This document shows positions 19,332-31,864 of a stretch of 64,000 bases of DNA, piece by piece (position 1 is the stretch's first letter; each line of letters starts with the position of its first letter). The DNA lies in NCBI RefSeq assembly GCF_036373705.1, contig NW_027102662.1, positions 804,109-868,108 on the forward strand, written 5' to 3'. The translations under genes were made by a program, and so were the position numbers. The notes under the pieces are model-generated. The model was given only the letters and a program-made list of their open reading frames with translations, was not told the DNA's origin and made no database searches. This stretch comes from Amia ocellicauda (lineage: Eukaryota > Chordata > Actinopteri > Amiiformes > Amiidae).

Positions 19332-21366
19332 ATGTCCGGAAACAACATCAGCGACTTCGATTTAAACGAGTTTTTAGGCAAGTCTTCAGATTATTTTCAT
19401 TGACTCAGAGCGTGTTGTGTGCATGTATTGTAAATAAGGCTATAACATCTGTTTTAAGTTCTGTAAAATTATTTTTCAGCCAGTCAACAGGAGTTAATTC
19501 CCAACGCTGAGGAGATCATCTGGAACAACGACGGTAAGATTTTTGTGTTTAAGCTCATGGGTTCTTATGTATGGGTGTGTGTGGTTTTGAAGCGGCTCAT
19601 TAGAGTTATGAAAACGTTTTAATATATATTAATGCCGGTCTCTTTAATTACACAGAAACTATCGAAAGGCCTGTGATTAATGTCTCGACCAAGAGAAGTA
19701 GTTGTCCCTAGACAGGCTGTCTGCCGACCGGGTAAGAACTAAACCCCTGTTTGTTTGTATAACGTTTCTGTAAGATGTTTGAGTCCAGTTTTGTTAATTT
19801 TAAAAAAATTATCCTGTCTAACAGTATTAAGAAACGTGGTTCGAGACAACGAAAGGCCTTCCACATCGAGGGCTTGTTTCGTTTTACCTTCGAGAACCGT
19901 AACCTTTCAAGAATCTGAAAGGCCGTCAGCCCCGGTATCTGATAGCTGTGAGTATATGTCTGCAGCCTGTAAGAGGTAAAAGCTTTTTATAAAGCGGTGT
20001 GGTTAAAGGTTAAACATGTCTCTTACCTTCACAGCGGTGCAAAAAGCTAAACCAGCCGAAAAACATAAGAAACGATTATTCTGTGGAGGTAAGTAAGATC
20101 TTTCAAACTTTAATGTTTTTAAAAGGGCTTTGTTTGCCCGTTGAGGGCTAATATTTAAGCGATGGGTGACCGTTTCCTGTAGGGCGGGGGGTTCTGGGAA
20201 AGATCTTTAGAAGTCCGGACAGGTCTATGCTTGTTTCTGGGGAACGTGTTTAGAAATGACCGATTGCCGTACCGTCTGGTTAGGAAGTAAAGCCGTCCGA
20301 AAGGGTTTAGTAAGTTGTTTGGCTTATCTCCCGCTATTATACTTCTGTTTTAAAGTGGTTGTAGGAAAAGGCTTGAAGGTGTTCATTGTATTTAATATTT
20401 AAACAGATTGTGAAAACGTTTGTGAAACAGGAAGTCCCGGGATCAGGAAGCGTTTACACTTGGAAGGTTCGTTTAAAAATGAAATGTTGTTGTGTGTGTG
20501 TGTGTTTTATTAACAATATTACAGTTTTTAAAGAAACATTTAAGAAACAGTTTATTTACAGCGGCTTCTCTGTTTTACATTTATTATCAAGTCCTAATAA
20601 ATATATTGTCTGTAAATAATAAGGCGTTGTAGTGAATGTCTAAGGCTATTTTCAAAGGTCTAAAAAAGCTAAAGGTTTTGAATGTCCTGGACATGTTGTT
20701 TTAAGTTTGATTTCTGTCGCCGTTTAAAGATGTAAATGTAATGTATATTTTTATTCTTCCCAAGACTCTTGGGATAGTCATTCTGTGGATGAGCTATTGA
20801 GGACAATTACCCCGTCTAAGTGGGATCAAACATCTTCCCCGGTGAGATCACCGAGAGGATCCCCCACGGTGGTCTTGGAGACCCCCCAACATCTACTCAG
20901 GCCACAGCCTTCTGGGGGTAATTCAACACCCCAGATTTAGCCCGCCGCATTGTCGGGCGGAACAAATACAGGCATCCAACAACCTCAGGGGTCGCCGTCA
21001 GTCAGGGCTGACACACCACCCAACGACGGCCTGGTTTCAACATCGTCCCCCCAGACCCGTTTCTTGGCTACAGAAACGCGGAACAGTACCCCGCGCTTGG
21101 CCAGGGTGTTACCGCAAAGGCCTTCTTGGTCTCCGTCCATGAGTATACGCTCGCTCCCTGCCTCCTTCGACCGAGATTTACCGGAGCGACCATCCTTTGA
21201 AGCTGAGCCAGGCCACCAGCCCCCGGAGCTACTTCCTGAAGGTCGGCATGAGTTGCTACATACTTTGTTACAAAATCAAAGACTTGTGTTAGTGGGGCAA
21301 AACCTGGTGATAGAGAGCCAAAACACCCTTATTAATACCCTTACTAACGAATTGTACCGTATTTAA
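19332..21366 (+). pseudogene. six-exon spliced left-end gene, copy 2 (broken)
   Basis: Exons: 19332-19377, 19480-19533, 19656-19731, 19825-19947, 20035-20088 and 20765-21366. The ATG lies 73 bp after a TATA box. Intron 1 uses a GC donor; the other donors are GTAAGA, GTAAGA, GTGAGT and GTAAGT, and the acceptors are pyrimidine-rich ..CAG or CCAAG. Lesions: the 8-nt exon 3 deletion shared with copy 1, and a TAG at 20938-20940 in exon 6. AATAAA signals follow the stop codon. Confidence 0.7.
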
Positions 21367-21549
21367 TGTTTTAATTGACACAAAACGCCTTACTATTGTG
21401 GGTTGTTGGAAAAATAAAAAATAAATTAAAAAATGTCCTGACTTGGTAAAAGAACTCACAAACTAAAGGATTATGAACAAGCTAGGGCCCCAAAAAGACC
21501 TTCCCGAGAGAACATCCCCGGCCCTGTTGTGAACTCCTCTGATGTCCCA

Positions 21550-22347
21550 ATGAACCTGGAACTATTACAAATGATAAATGATTTAAATAACCCCCAATTA
21601 CCACTGATAGAATGTGAATTAACAGACTTACCGGTGAACCCCGACCTGTTACAGATGGTCAATGATCTAAATAACCACCTCCCACCGGTAGCGCTTATAG
21701 AGGTTCACCCCCTAGTTCACCCCGATTTGTTTGAAATGGTGGAGGCTTTGGAGGAGCTACCCCGACCAAATTCTGCCCCTATTATAAATGATTTGAGACA
21801 ATTAGAACACAGGATGGCGGCAGAAGCAGCCATCACTATAGAGGAGGGTCTTGACATTAACCGGTTGGATATCTTTGAAGGACTTTTACAGGCTTTAAAT
21901 GAGCCTCCTCAAAAAGGGGGTTTTGTAGATGTCAGCAGTGGGGGTGTTCGGAATGTGGAGGGTTCTGAGACTGATAAGGCTGTGGAGGACATGCTCTGTG
22001 AGAATGTAGGGGGTGAAGGCTTTGTTCAAAATGATGATGTGTCCAAGAGTACCAGTGATCCCGTGATTATAGATAGACCGGCCTATAACAATTTTGAAAT
22101 GATTCAGCGTTTTAATTTTGCAGAACTTTTAAATTGTGACAATTATGCAGAAATATTTGTCAACATACACGAGGCCTTGCAGAAAATGCTTGAACAGGTT
22201 GCTGAAAGGGTCAGACCTCGAGATGTTGTACAGTTAGAACTCAGAGGGGATGATTTGTTTAGCAACCTATCTGTAATGCTGAGTGGAGATAATTTAGATG
22301 TCTGGCTAAAATCGAAGCGTTATTGCAAAGTAACGCAGCCATCTTAG
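21550..22347 (+). CDS. N-terminal polymerase-region ORF, copy 2
   Basis: Open, 265 aa from the first ATG, with the same three N-terminal repeats and the same overlap with the next frame as in copy 1. Confidence 0.6.
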   Translation: MNLELLQMINDLNNPQLPLIECELTDLPVNPDLLQMVNDLNNHLPPVALIEVHPLVHPDLFEMVEALEELPRPNSAPIINDLRQLEHRMAAEAAITIEEGLDINRLDIFEGLLQALNEPPQKGGFVDVSSGGVRNVEGSETDKAVEDMLCENVGGEGFVQNDDVSKSTSDPVIIDRPAYNNFEMIQRFNFAELLNCDNYAEIFVNIHEALQKMLEQVAERVRPRDVVQLELRGDDLFSNLSVMLSGDNLDVWLKSKRYCKVTQPS

Positions 22348-25300
22348 CTGATGAAAGTCTGTCTCTGGTAATGAATGTGGTTCGTAACCCTGAGGGTGGG
22401 GCGCTTAGAAGACTGTCGAAATGCTTGAAGAACGACATAATTAGGACCAAGCTCAGGCAATTAGTGGTGAGTTCCAGTGGGGACAATAAGCTCTGTTTTG
22501 CTTACAGTTTAATAAAACTACTCACCCCCGACATGCCTGAACCCCAAGCTCTGCAAGAGGCTTTAATGCTTCATCAGAGGGCCGGCTTAAACTCTCAACA
22601 GATGGTTGCCTTTTCAGACATCACCAAGTTTGAGGAGTTGTTGTCTTTAAAAATTGTTTTGTGGTACCGTTGTGAGGTAAAGGAAGTATTTGTGAAATTT
22701 CAGATACATCCTGAAACCCATACACAGACACTGTTTCTCTTCCTAAGTGATAGTCATTACTTTGGAATAAAGAGTTTGACGGCTTTTTTGGGTTGTTCGT
22801 ATGTTTGTCATTGGTGTTATAAGGCCTTCAATGATAAGCTTAAGCACCGCTGTGACGGTTACTGTAACGTCTGTTTCAATCCGCAATGTCGTAAGGGTTT
22901 GGCCCCTACCATCCGATGTAAAGATTGCTTAAGGATTTGTCTCTCAGCGTTCTGTTTTTCCGAGCATAAGGTACAGAGGGCCGCTGCTGAGGGGCTTAAA
23001 AAACGGAGTTATTGTGATCAAACTAAATATTGCCCGCAGTGTTGCCTCCAGTACCGTTTTCATGAGGTTAAACCACACAAATGTCTGGAGCCGAGATGCA
23101 GGATCTGTAATGCTGATTTAACCCCGGGGTCCGAACACCAGTGCTTTATTCAGCCGGTTAAAAAGGAGCCGCCGCACAACCGGTATGTCTTTTTTGCTTT
23201 TGAATGCCGGCAAGAAAACGGGGTCCACGTTGCTAATTATATACACTGTATTGACATGTTGGATCGTGAGTGGTCAGCTAGCGGTGAGAGTTGTGTCAGG
23301 GATTTCTTTACGCGGTATCGCGGTCCAAAATACCTCAATTACACATTTATTGCCCACAATGCTAAGGGTTATGATTCTTACATTTTGATGAAGTATCTGG
23401 TGGAAAATGGGGTGACCCCAAAAATAATAGCTCAGGGTAGCAAGATCATGTGTTTCACCGACGAAGCTTTCAACTAACGTTACATAGACTCGTTAAATTT
23501 CCTCCCCATGAAATTGAGCGCTTTGCCTAAGGCTCTGGGTTTTGAGGCTCAGAAGAAAGGTTGGTTCTGCCATTTTTTTAATACTAAGGACACTCAAAAT
23601 TATCGAGGGTCCTACCCGCCCGCCTCTTATTATGGGGTTGATACTATGATGTCTCATGAGAGGGAGGAATTCTTTAAATGGTACAATACGGTTAAGGGAG
23701 GTGTTTTTGATTTCCGAGAAGAGATGGCCGCTTATTGTAAAAATGATGTGGTGATCCTTAAAGAATCCTGTGTGCGTTTCCGCGCCGAGGTTATCAACAC
23801 ATCGGGTCTCGACCCTTTGCAAAGTGTGACCATAGCGTCTCTCTGCATGAAAATGTATCGGTCCAATTTCTTGCAGAAAAACACTATAGCGGTCACCACT
23901 TCTGACAACTATCGTGCTAGACAAAAGAACTTTTCGACTGTCTCCATACAGTGGCTGGAATACCTGAGTGCCCGGGATAACATCTTCATCAGACATGCTT
24001 TAAATCAAGGGGAAGTCAAAATGGGGCCTTATGACTTAGACGGTTTTAGCGACGTGTCCGGGCGGCGTACCGCTTATGAGTTTGCAGGTTGTATTTACCA
24101 TGGCTGTCCTCAGTGCTTCGACCCAAACACCTTTAACCCCGTAACACAAAAACTCTGCGGTGATATGTACTATGATTTCCAGGAACGAATTGAAACTTTA
24201 AAAAACACCTATGGTTTGAACGTGCTGGTGATTTGGAAACACGAGTGGACGACCCTGAAGCAACAGGAAGCGGGGGTACAACGGTTTATGGAAACCTTGG
24301 ACTTTCCTGAACGTCTAGAGCCCCGGGATGCGTTATTTGGGGGTCGTACCAACGCCCTCTGTTTACATTATGAGGTAAAGGAGGGTGAGAGAGTAGATTA
24401 CTATGATTTCACCAGTCTGTACCCTTATGTCAACAAGACCAAAATGTACCCGGTGGGGTGTCCAACCATTGTTTATCGTGACTTTCTCGAAATCGGACAT
24501 TACTTTGGTTTGATCAAAGTCACCATGTACCCTCCTCGCGAGCTGTTCTTACCCGTGTTGCCTTACAGGTGTTCGGGAAAATTGATGTTCCCTCTGTGTA
24601 GAACGTGTGTGGAAACTGAAAATCAAACTACCTCTTGTCTGCACAGTGATGAAGAGAGAGCGCTGACGGGTGTCTGGTGTAGCATTGAGCTTGACAAGGC
24701 GGTGGAGAAAGGTTACAGTTGGTAAGGTGAATGAGGTTTGGCATTTTTCTGAAAAATCTGATACTCTTTTTGCTGATTACATTATGACCCATCTGAAAGG
24801 GAAACAGGAGGCATCGGGCTATCCCTCATGGTGTGTTGACTCCGCGGCCAAAGAGCGATACGTTCAGCAATATTTTGAAAAGGAAGGGATCCGTCTAGAG
24901 CCGGGGAACATAACTGTAAACCCCGCCAAGAGACAAATGTCCAAACTGATTTTAAACAGTCTGTGGGGTAAGTTTGGGGAAAGAAATTACCGTCTAAACA
25001 CAACCTTGATTAAAACCCCTGAACTGTTCATAGAATTTATGTTTTCCAAACAACATGCAGTATCACACTTTCAATTCTTAAATGACCACGTGGCACAGGT
25101 CCAGTGGAGGGCCCCTAAAGATTTCCCCACCAAACAGGGGAACGTTAATGTTTTCATAGCGGTTTTTACCACGGCTTACGCTCGGCTTGAACTGAACAAC
25201 TTAATGGATCAGTTGCAGGAACGCACGCTCTATCATGATACTGACTCTGTAATCTTTGTCACCAGGCCAGGGGATTGGGTCCCTCCCCTCGGGGACTACC

Positions 25301-25658
25301 TTGGGGAGTTAACGAGCGAACTAGATCCTCAGGACCACATAGTGGAGTTTGTTTCAGGGGGTCCTAAGACTTACGCATACAGAACGGCTGCGGGTAAGAC
25401 CTGTATGAAAGTTAAGGGTTTCACTCTGAACCATTGTAACAACAAGCTCATTAACATCAAGTCTCTGACGACCCTGGTAGAAAGTTATGTAACGAGAAAG
25501 ACGCGCCTCCTCGTGAGATTATTACAGCCGGAAATCAGATCTATCGCAATAAAAAGGGGTACACGTTGGAAAATAGATCACTAAACAAACGGTTCAGAGT
25601 GGTGTACAATAAAAGAGTGTTGAAGACTGATTATACCACTCTGCCTTATGGATATTAG
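22323..25658 (+). pseudogene. polB: protein-primed family B DNA polymerase, copy 2
   Basis: The first ATG of this frame is 22371. Order: Cys-rich region, Exo I (FAFE, where the usual catalytic Asp is Ala), Exo II (AHNAKGYDS), the shared TAA at 23475-23477, Exo III (YCKNDVV), motif A, motif B, motif C (HDTDS). A deletion near 24717 and a 1-nt deletion near 25488 shift the frame, so the C-terminus is scrambled. Palm-domain residues otherwise look unchanged. Confidence 0.9.
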
Positions 25659-26319
25659 CGGTGGTTTTGATAACAGACTTCAACACCCTTTCTCCTGTAT
25701 TATAGCCGGTCCCTCCAATTCGGGGCAGAGCTATCTTATAAAGAACATCATAGAAGATGTGGACGCAACCGTGTCCCAAGCTCTTGACAACATAGTGTGG
25801 TGTTACTCTTGCTGGCAACCTCTCTACGATGATTTGGCTTCGAAAAAAAATAATCTGAAATTTGTGCAAGGTCTCCCCGCCTCGTTGTGTGGTGATGACT
25901 TGTTCCCGCCCGGTCAAACTAACCTAGTGATCCTTGATGACCTGATGGAGCAGGCCGGTGACAACAGTGAAGTGGAAAAAGCTTTCACAAAGTACACTCA
26001 TCATAGGAATTAAAGTATTATTTATTTAGTTCAAAATCTATTTTTTCAAGGTAAAAAAAGCCGCACTATTAATTTATATGCCAATTATATAATTCTTTTT
26101 AAAAACCCCAGAGATAAACTACAGGTCACCGTCTTGGCTCGTCAAATGTACCCTAACCAGACCAAGTTCTCTTTGGAGGCATTTGAGGATGCCACCAAAA
26201 AACCCTACGGGTACTTGATTGCGGACTTAAAAGCACAAACCCCAGAAGACTTTCGCCTCAGAACAGGTTTGTGCCCGCCCGATTGGCCGGCAGTGTATGT
26301 GCTAAAGAAAAGGAAATAA
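25648..26319 (+). pseudogene. packaging ATPase, copy 2 (nonsense; Walker A Lys lost)
   Basis: A TAA at 26011-26013 stops translation after 121 codons. Walker A reads GPSNSGQS, replacing the essential Lys with Gln. The rest of the frame continues to 26319. Confidence 0.9.
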
Positions 26320-26325
26320 ATAAGA

Positions 26326-26661
26326 ATGTCTGTTCGGATTGAAAGAAATCTGCCGCTTTTGCAAATGTTATTTGAGAGGAGCCCGCGCCATAGGAAAGCT
26401 GTGCTGGCAGGGGCCCCCTCGGATTTGATCGAGACCCTGTGTGAAATAGCTTTTAACATCTTACGCGGTAATATACCCCTAACCCCTTCTCAACATTCTA
26501 AACTCAAAAAACAAAAAGCGGTTATCAAGATCATCGCTAATAAGAAGTATTCTATTAAAAGAAAAAGAAAGAAGATTAATCAAACCGGGGGTTTTATAGG
26601 ACCGCTGTTGAGCATAGCCGTGCCTTTCCTAACCAGTCTTCTAGCTTCCAGAGTGGGTTAA
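26326..26661 (+). CDS. 111-aa basic/hydrophobic protein, copy 2
   Basis: Open; differs from copy 1 by a few residues (IER for IKR, FERSP for FEGSP, IGP for IVP). Same 6-bp spacing to the ATPase frame. Confidence 0.75.
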   Translation: MSVRIERNLPLLQMLFERSPRHRKAVLAGAPSDLIETLCEIAFNILRGNIPLTPSQHSKLKKQKAVIKIIANKKYSIKRKRKKINQTGGFIGPLLSIAVPFLTSLLASRVG

Positions 26662-26663
26662 TA

Positions 26664-27407
26664 ATGGAATATGCTCAGAAAATGTTTTTGATCCCTCAGG
26701 AGCAGCTTGAGAAACTGAGAAAAAATGTTGTCGGGCCAGAGCCCATTAGACAAACGGCCAAAAACAACCTGGACTCTGAAATGAAAGCTATACAGGCCAG
26801 GGCCGATTTAAATCAGTATTCCAAAGCCCAGTTGTATACCAACACGTTACAGCGCTACCTCCGTCTGGTTAGACAGGGTGAAAAAGATCAAAACATTTTA
26901 ACTTTAACCATGGCCTCTCAAGAAAATGGTTCTGGGGCTGATGCGGGGGGTACGGTTGATAAAGATGTTGCGGTGACCGAACCTGTTGAGAGTTCAGAGG
27001 GAGATGTTGTAACGGATGTTTTGAGAAACATGCCGGCCAGAAGCAAAAGACATGCAGAATATATCCTGCACAAAATGGTTCAGAAACCGCGGGTAACGGC
27101 TTGGAATGAACAGGGTGAATTTGTTTTTAAAGGACAACTGATCAAAGGTTCACACATGTTTGATTTGTTGAAGAGTGTCACTAGCACTAATAAGGTACCC
27201 GATAGTCGCCGACCTGTAGGCTGGAATGCTTTCCTACAGGCGATGGCCTGTCTGAACATGCCCCAATCAACAGTTCCTAACCAGGAAACGCGACAAAAAA
27301 TCCGTCTGTGTAAAGAGGTGGAGCCTGATCTGACTCCGATATCTCATTACTCTGACCGTGCTGAGCGACCATCCTCAGGATCTATCCATCGTTGGGAAGC
27401 TTATTAA
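26664..27407 (+). CDS. 247-aa uncharacterised Maverick protein, copy 2
   Basis: Open and full length; differs from copy 1 by scattered substitutions and ends in EAY rather than EAF. Confidence 0.75.
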   Translation: MEYAQKMFLIPQEQLEKLRKNVVGPEPIRQTAKNNLDSEMKAIQARADLNQYSKAQLYTNTLQRYLRLVRQGEKDQNILTLTMASQENGSGADAGGTVDKDVAVTEPVESSEGDVVTDVLRNMPARSKRHAEYILHKMVQKPRVTAWNEQGEFVFKGQLIKGSHMFDLLKSVTSTNKVPDSRRPVGWNAFLQAMACLNMPQSTVPNQETRQKIRLCKEVEPDLTPISHYSDRAERPSSGSIHRWEAY

Positions 27408-27586
27408 TCTCATGTTTTTATTTGTCTCCCCTGTAAATAATGACCCGACAAACATTTTTTTATTTTTATTTTTTATTTTTCAAATGTTGTACATTTATTT
27501 ATACCATAACCCCTGCTTTGTATAAGAATTGTGTTGAATAAAAACAAAACTAATGATTCAAAGGCTGTTTTCATTATTTTTTCACC
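27408..27586. terminator. convergent poly(A) region, copy 2
   Basis: AATAAA at 27537-27542 on the plus strand, and TTTATT motifs for the minus strand. Confidence 0.6.
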
Positions 27587-28159
27587 TTAACACGCATGAC
27601 ATCTTTTAAAATCCTCACAAGAACACCCCATCTGTATACACGGCTGGCTAGGGTCGTAAGTCATTGTGTTATAAGGGGGGATCCACAGTGTCCTGACAAA
27701 CTCTGCCACTTTTTTATCATTTTGGCCTAAATCCTCACTGTACAAGGCCATAATATCGGGGTATGACCTTCCTTTAGATCTATGATATAAGAAAAACACA
27801 CAGTGTTGACCACAAGTGAAGGTCTGAAGACTTTGTACTTGACGACCGCTGTAAATGGTTTCTTGACAGTTGTTGAGCAGAAAGTTATTGATCTTCCGAG
27901 GGAAAGGTCTGAAATCCGGGGGGTTTGCATAGGAATCAAAAAATTCACCACGGTGGTCCTCCCTTAGATAAATAGCCAGCCAATGTTCTCCGGGCATATT
28001 TTTAGGGTGTGTGTTGATTATGTACATTGCAGGTAAATTCTTGACCTTAAATTTAGTCAGCTGATCGCAGGTGTAGACTCCTTGAAACAGTTTCCGTGAG
28101 CTGGCCAGGGCATTCATGATGTGGTTGAGCTCTCTGGTGTTCATTTTAATAATAATCAT
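27587..28159 (-). CDS. adenain-like cysteine protease, copy 2
   Basis: Open, 190 aa, catalytic His, Asp, Gln and Cys retained; a few substitutions (for example TKFKVKN for PKFKIKN). Confidence 0.9.
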   Translation of the reverse strand: MIIIKMNTRELNHIMNALASSRKLFQGVYTCDQLTKFKVKNLPAMYIINTHPKNMPGEHWLAIYLREDHRGEFFDSYANPPDFRPFPRKINNFLLNNCQETIYSGRQVQSLQTFTCGQHCVFFLYHRSKGRSYPDIMALYSEDLGQNDKKVAEFVRTLWIPPYNTMTYDPSQPCIQMGCSCEDFKRCHAC

Positions 28160-29453
28160 ACATAACGTTTCTCCTCTGATTCACCTCAATAATGTTGTCA
28201 AACACTGCATACACGACCATATTAACAGTGCGTGGTAGAGGCTGCTTGAAACGCATCTCCAAACGCATATTGCCCGTCTTCATCAGTGAAAAATGTTGCC
28301 CACACTCTTCGTCAGGGGTCAGGTTGAAACCGTACAGGGTGTAACCGCTGCAGTATTCCCGGCGATCGATCAGCAGAGTTTGATCCTTGAGATGGCGACC
28401 CGTAGCCAGTACTAGACTGTCATATTCACGAACCGCATTGCCGATTTCAAAGTCAGGTTGAAAAGGTCTGGATGGAACCTGCACACCATCGACGTACAAC
28501 GCTATAAATTCCGCGTTATAATGTTTAAAGTTAAAGGGGTTCTTGTTGTAAACCCCGGTAAATGCATCATTATCTTCGAGACCTATAATAACCTGTTTTG
28601 GGAGCTGTCCTAGAAACAGATTTTCCTGGTTCATCACCCGTGTCCCTGCGGGGATACTGTGGACTTTCATATAGACTCTTTCAATCGGGTACTTGGCGTT
28701 TGCCGTCATTAACGCCTGCGCGTGTCCTAGTTTAACCGCCGGGGAGACGGACACTTTTTTCACAAACAGCGAGGCCGATAATATGGTCAGTTTATATTTT
28801 TCAGTATCAGGGGTCATCAGACAAAAAGCACTTTTACTACGGATCATTTTAATTTTAATGTCTACCCCGTTGAGCATGAGTTTTTCTTGGAAAAATATGT
28901 CTGCATGGATATGCCCCATTAGCTCAAAGGTCCTCCCTTCTGTTGAAAAGGCCATTCTTTTTTGCAAACCCTTATTTAGTCCCTCTGGATCCTTGTCGTC
29001 CATAGCTTCCGGGATGTCTTTGAAGAAAAGGCCGGGGCTGAACTGTTTGCTTAGGGTCTCCTCACTATAATTAAGTATACACTCCATCATGGCTCTATAG
29101 GGGTAAGTATTGCTGCTTTGACTAATGAGCCGATCTCCCAGGGTCACATCCACCTGTGAAAACATGGTGGCCACCGGGTAATTGATGACCCCAGCGTTGG
29201 TCGTCTTCTCGATTGCATCGCCATTCTCATCAGTCACTTTACAGTTCATTAAAATAAATGTGTTATTCAAATCAATATAATCCTCGCCATTGCCAGCTAT
29301 AAAAAACTCCAGAGGGGCCGTGTCTGAAATTGCAGAAAGAGGGGGAATCTCTACATATATGCTCTTATCTATACTCGTTTGAGTGTATGGAACTGTAAAC
29401 AGATCCAGTTCTGATTTGACGCATTCTTCCGATAGACTGTGGACAAAAGACAT
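28146..29453 (-). CDS. major capsid protein, copy 2
   Basis: Open, 435 aa; several substitutions relative to copy 1 (for example KYPIERV for EYPIERV, IGLEDND for IGLMDND). Confidence 0.88.
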   Translation of the reverse strand: MSFVHSLSEECVKSELDLFTVPYTQTSIDKSIYVEIPPLSAISDTAPLEFFIAGNGEDYIDLNNTFILMNCKVTDENGDAIEKTTNAGVINYPVATMFSQVDVTLGDRLISQSSNTYPYRAMMECILNYSEETLSKQFSPGLFFKDIPEAMDDKDPEGLNKGLQKRMAFSTEGRTFELMGHIHADIFFQEKLMLNGVDIKIKMIRSKSAFCLMTPDTEKYKLTILSASLFVKKVSVSPAVKLGHAQALMTANAKYPIERVYMKVHSIPAGTRVMNQENLFLGQLPKQVIIGLEDNDAFTGVYNKNPFNFKHYNAEFIALYVDGVQVPSRPFQPDFEIGNAVREYDSLVLATGRHLKDQTLLIDRREYCSGYTLYGFNLTPDEECGQHFSLMKTGNMRLEMRFKQPLPRTVNMVVYAVFDNIIEVNQRRNVMYDYY

Positions 29454-29455
29454 GT

Positions 29456-29945
29456 TTAAAAGATGTATCCTGAGGCTCTATTTTTCTTTCTTTGAGACTT
29501 TCTTTTTGCAGGTTTTTTCTTGTGCTGTTTCCTTCTCCGAGTGTTTCCACGATATGTTGGAGAATGAGAGATTCTTCGTTTTTTGTTAGCCACGGATCTT
29601 TGTCGCGCCCTGGTGGACACATGCTGTTTCTTCTTTTACCCCCCCTCCTCGCCATTACCATGAGACCCGAACCCTCCTGATGCTCATGGCTAGCTGCCCG
29701 GTTCATAACATTGGTGAACACGTCACTAACAATATTTTTAGCCGCTGATTTCAAGTGGGGTCTGGCTATAGCAAAGCCTCTCTTAAGCAGGGGTATGGCC
29801 ATTCTAAAGAGACCACGAAAGAGTCCTCCTCGACCGGCGCCATACATTGTGGGGGCTCCTACAATACCGGGCAAGCCGTTCCATCTTGCATCTTGTAATA
29901 ATCCACATAGGCGCTAGGATCTACATAACCCCTCGAGGTAGCCAT
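29456..29945 (-). pseudogene. basic core-like virion protein, copy 2 (frameshifted)
   Basis: Same frameshift near the start as copy 1, and a 2-nt excess near 29607, so the basic tail is lost. The amphipathic middle segment is intact. Confidence 0.8.
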
Positions 29946-29946
29946 T

Positions 29947-30679
29947 TTAATAATGTACACACTGTTTCAGGGGTCGAAAATGTAGTTTGACATTAACTTT
30001 ACCGAAGCGGAAGGGTACGTTGATATTCTGATCCGATTTTACTTCGATCGTGATGTTGTCAAAGTGGGTCTTTGAGACTGGTACGTAGTGTGGTTTGTCA
30101 TAAGTAATTGTGACCATGTCATTGCTTTTACCTTTAATAAGTACATTTCTCAAAAGGGGGACATAACTATCCCCAACCCTCTGGTGGGTTATGATATCCG
30201 TATACACATAAAGAGTGTAAAAGCCGCCCCACCACTTCTGAGAACCTGCTCTCTGTGTCAGAATAGAACCCAAATATACGCCCCAGTTGGCCGCTGGTTT
30301 GAATGCTAATACCTGGTTTTGACACCTTGTACACTCTGTTTTTAATAGGGTTGTAATATAGCTTGATGTTGGGGGTGCCTTTTGTGAACTGTTTATGCAT
30401 CTCATCTAATATTTTATCCACATTGTCATAATAACCTCCTTGTATCGTGAATGTCCATTGACTCTTTTTAACATCATCAAAAATGGCGAAGGTGGCATTC
30501 GTATCTTGTAAAACAGCCCAAGTGTAAGGATACTGTATTTCCGCCAACCCCACTTCCCACGACCCCCTTAGATCTATAGATTTTCCAAATTGTACCGTGT
30601 AACTGGATATTTCATTTTTAGGATATATATCGAGAGAGGCATTACTGGGTAGAGTCACGTAGAAGCCTCCTGATTCCAT
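29947..30679 (-). pseudogene. penton-like minor capsid protein, copy 2 (shared frame change)
   Basis: Two overlapping frames, 30167-30679 and 29947-30405, together cover a full penton-like protein of about 243 residues. The frame changes near 30235-30245 in a G-rich run. Otherwise open. A longer upstream ATG (30793) overlaps the integrase and is less likely as the start. Confidence 0.85.
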
Positions 30680-30725
30680 CTTGAGAATCGAAAGTAATGC
30701 CCCCAACACACCCGCGGGCATGTTG

Positions 30726-31817
30726 TTATAAGGATTGAATATCGCAAACCTGTTGTTCCGGGACCCAACTATTGAACTTTTCAGGCCATCCAAGCCATTT
30801 CATCAACACATATTTTTTCCGGTTCTGGGTTTTTTCAGCTAATATCTTTTCAACTCTGTATACACTGTCTTTACCCACAATAATTTTTTGTAACTCGGCT
30901 TCGTAAAACGTTCCTTCTATATCCTCCCTGTCATAGTCTTTTAACCGGTACACGGGGGGGTCTCTAGCCAACTGTTCGGTAACTGTAAAATATTCGTCAG
31001 AAAATGTTTGTTCATAACCTTTGGCAAAAGTACTCCTTAGCTTTGAAACGCGAACCACATCACCGATGTTGAACTAATAAGTAGTTTTTCCCTTCTTAAT
31101 AAATGGTCGGTATAATTTTTTATAGACCTTAAAAGAATTACTTTGATCAACATCTAAAGGCTTCATTTTAATACTGGTGTGATACCCTTGGTTGTAAGCA
31201 TCGATAAAATCCTGAACTTTATCAAAATACTTGAACGTGTTGACCGCTGTAAAATATCTCCACATTTTGGTCTTTATGGTGCGGTTAAACCTCTCCACTA
31301 CCGATGCCCTAAGCTCATTACCGGTGGTGAAATGATGTATTTTGTGTCTCTTCAGTAGATTCTGAAATTCTCTGTTGAGAAACTCTTTTCCTTTATCAGT
31401 CTGCAGTTTTTTAGGACATCGACCCTGGGACAATATATCCTCAAAGGCCCTTGTCACCGCCCAACCTGTTTTATTATGTAGAATGCGAGCCCAGGCATAT
31501 TTTGATAACACATCGATACACATCAACATCAATTTGTGACCATTGTTATGTTTTGATAAATTTGACATATCGACTAGATCCATTTGCCATTGTGAATCTA
31601 TGTCAGTTGCATATACGCGGTTTCTTTTAAAGTTAATCCTGAGAGGTTTATGTAAGGTATAGGCGTCTTGTTCCCGTAACCATTCTGAAACAACCACATC
31701 ATTAACCTTCACTCCGGCCTCAGCGAGTCCTCTTTGAAAACCCTTCTTACCCGCCAAACCCCCAATCTTGGCTGGGTTGTAGTATAGTTCCTGCATTTGG
31801 GGAGCTTGCCGAGTCAT
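30726..31817 (-). pseudogene. chromodomain integrase, copy 2 (one stop)
   Basis: A single Lys-to-TAG change near 31073 lies between the rve core and the chromodomain. All else is open. Confidence 0.9.
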
Positions 31818-31856
31818 TCTGTCAAATAACCACACAGACCCACACTATGCGCAAAG

Positions 31857-31864
31857 TTTTTATA
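31857..31864 (-). promoter_or_regulatory. TATA box upstream of integrase/late block, copy 2
   Basis: TATAAAAA on the minus strand, 40 bp before the integrase start; same context as copy 1. Confidence 0.6.
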
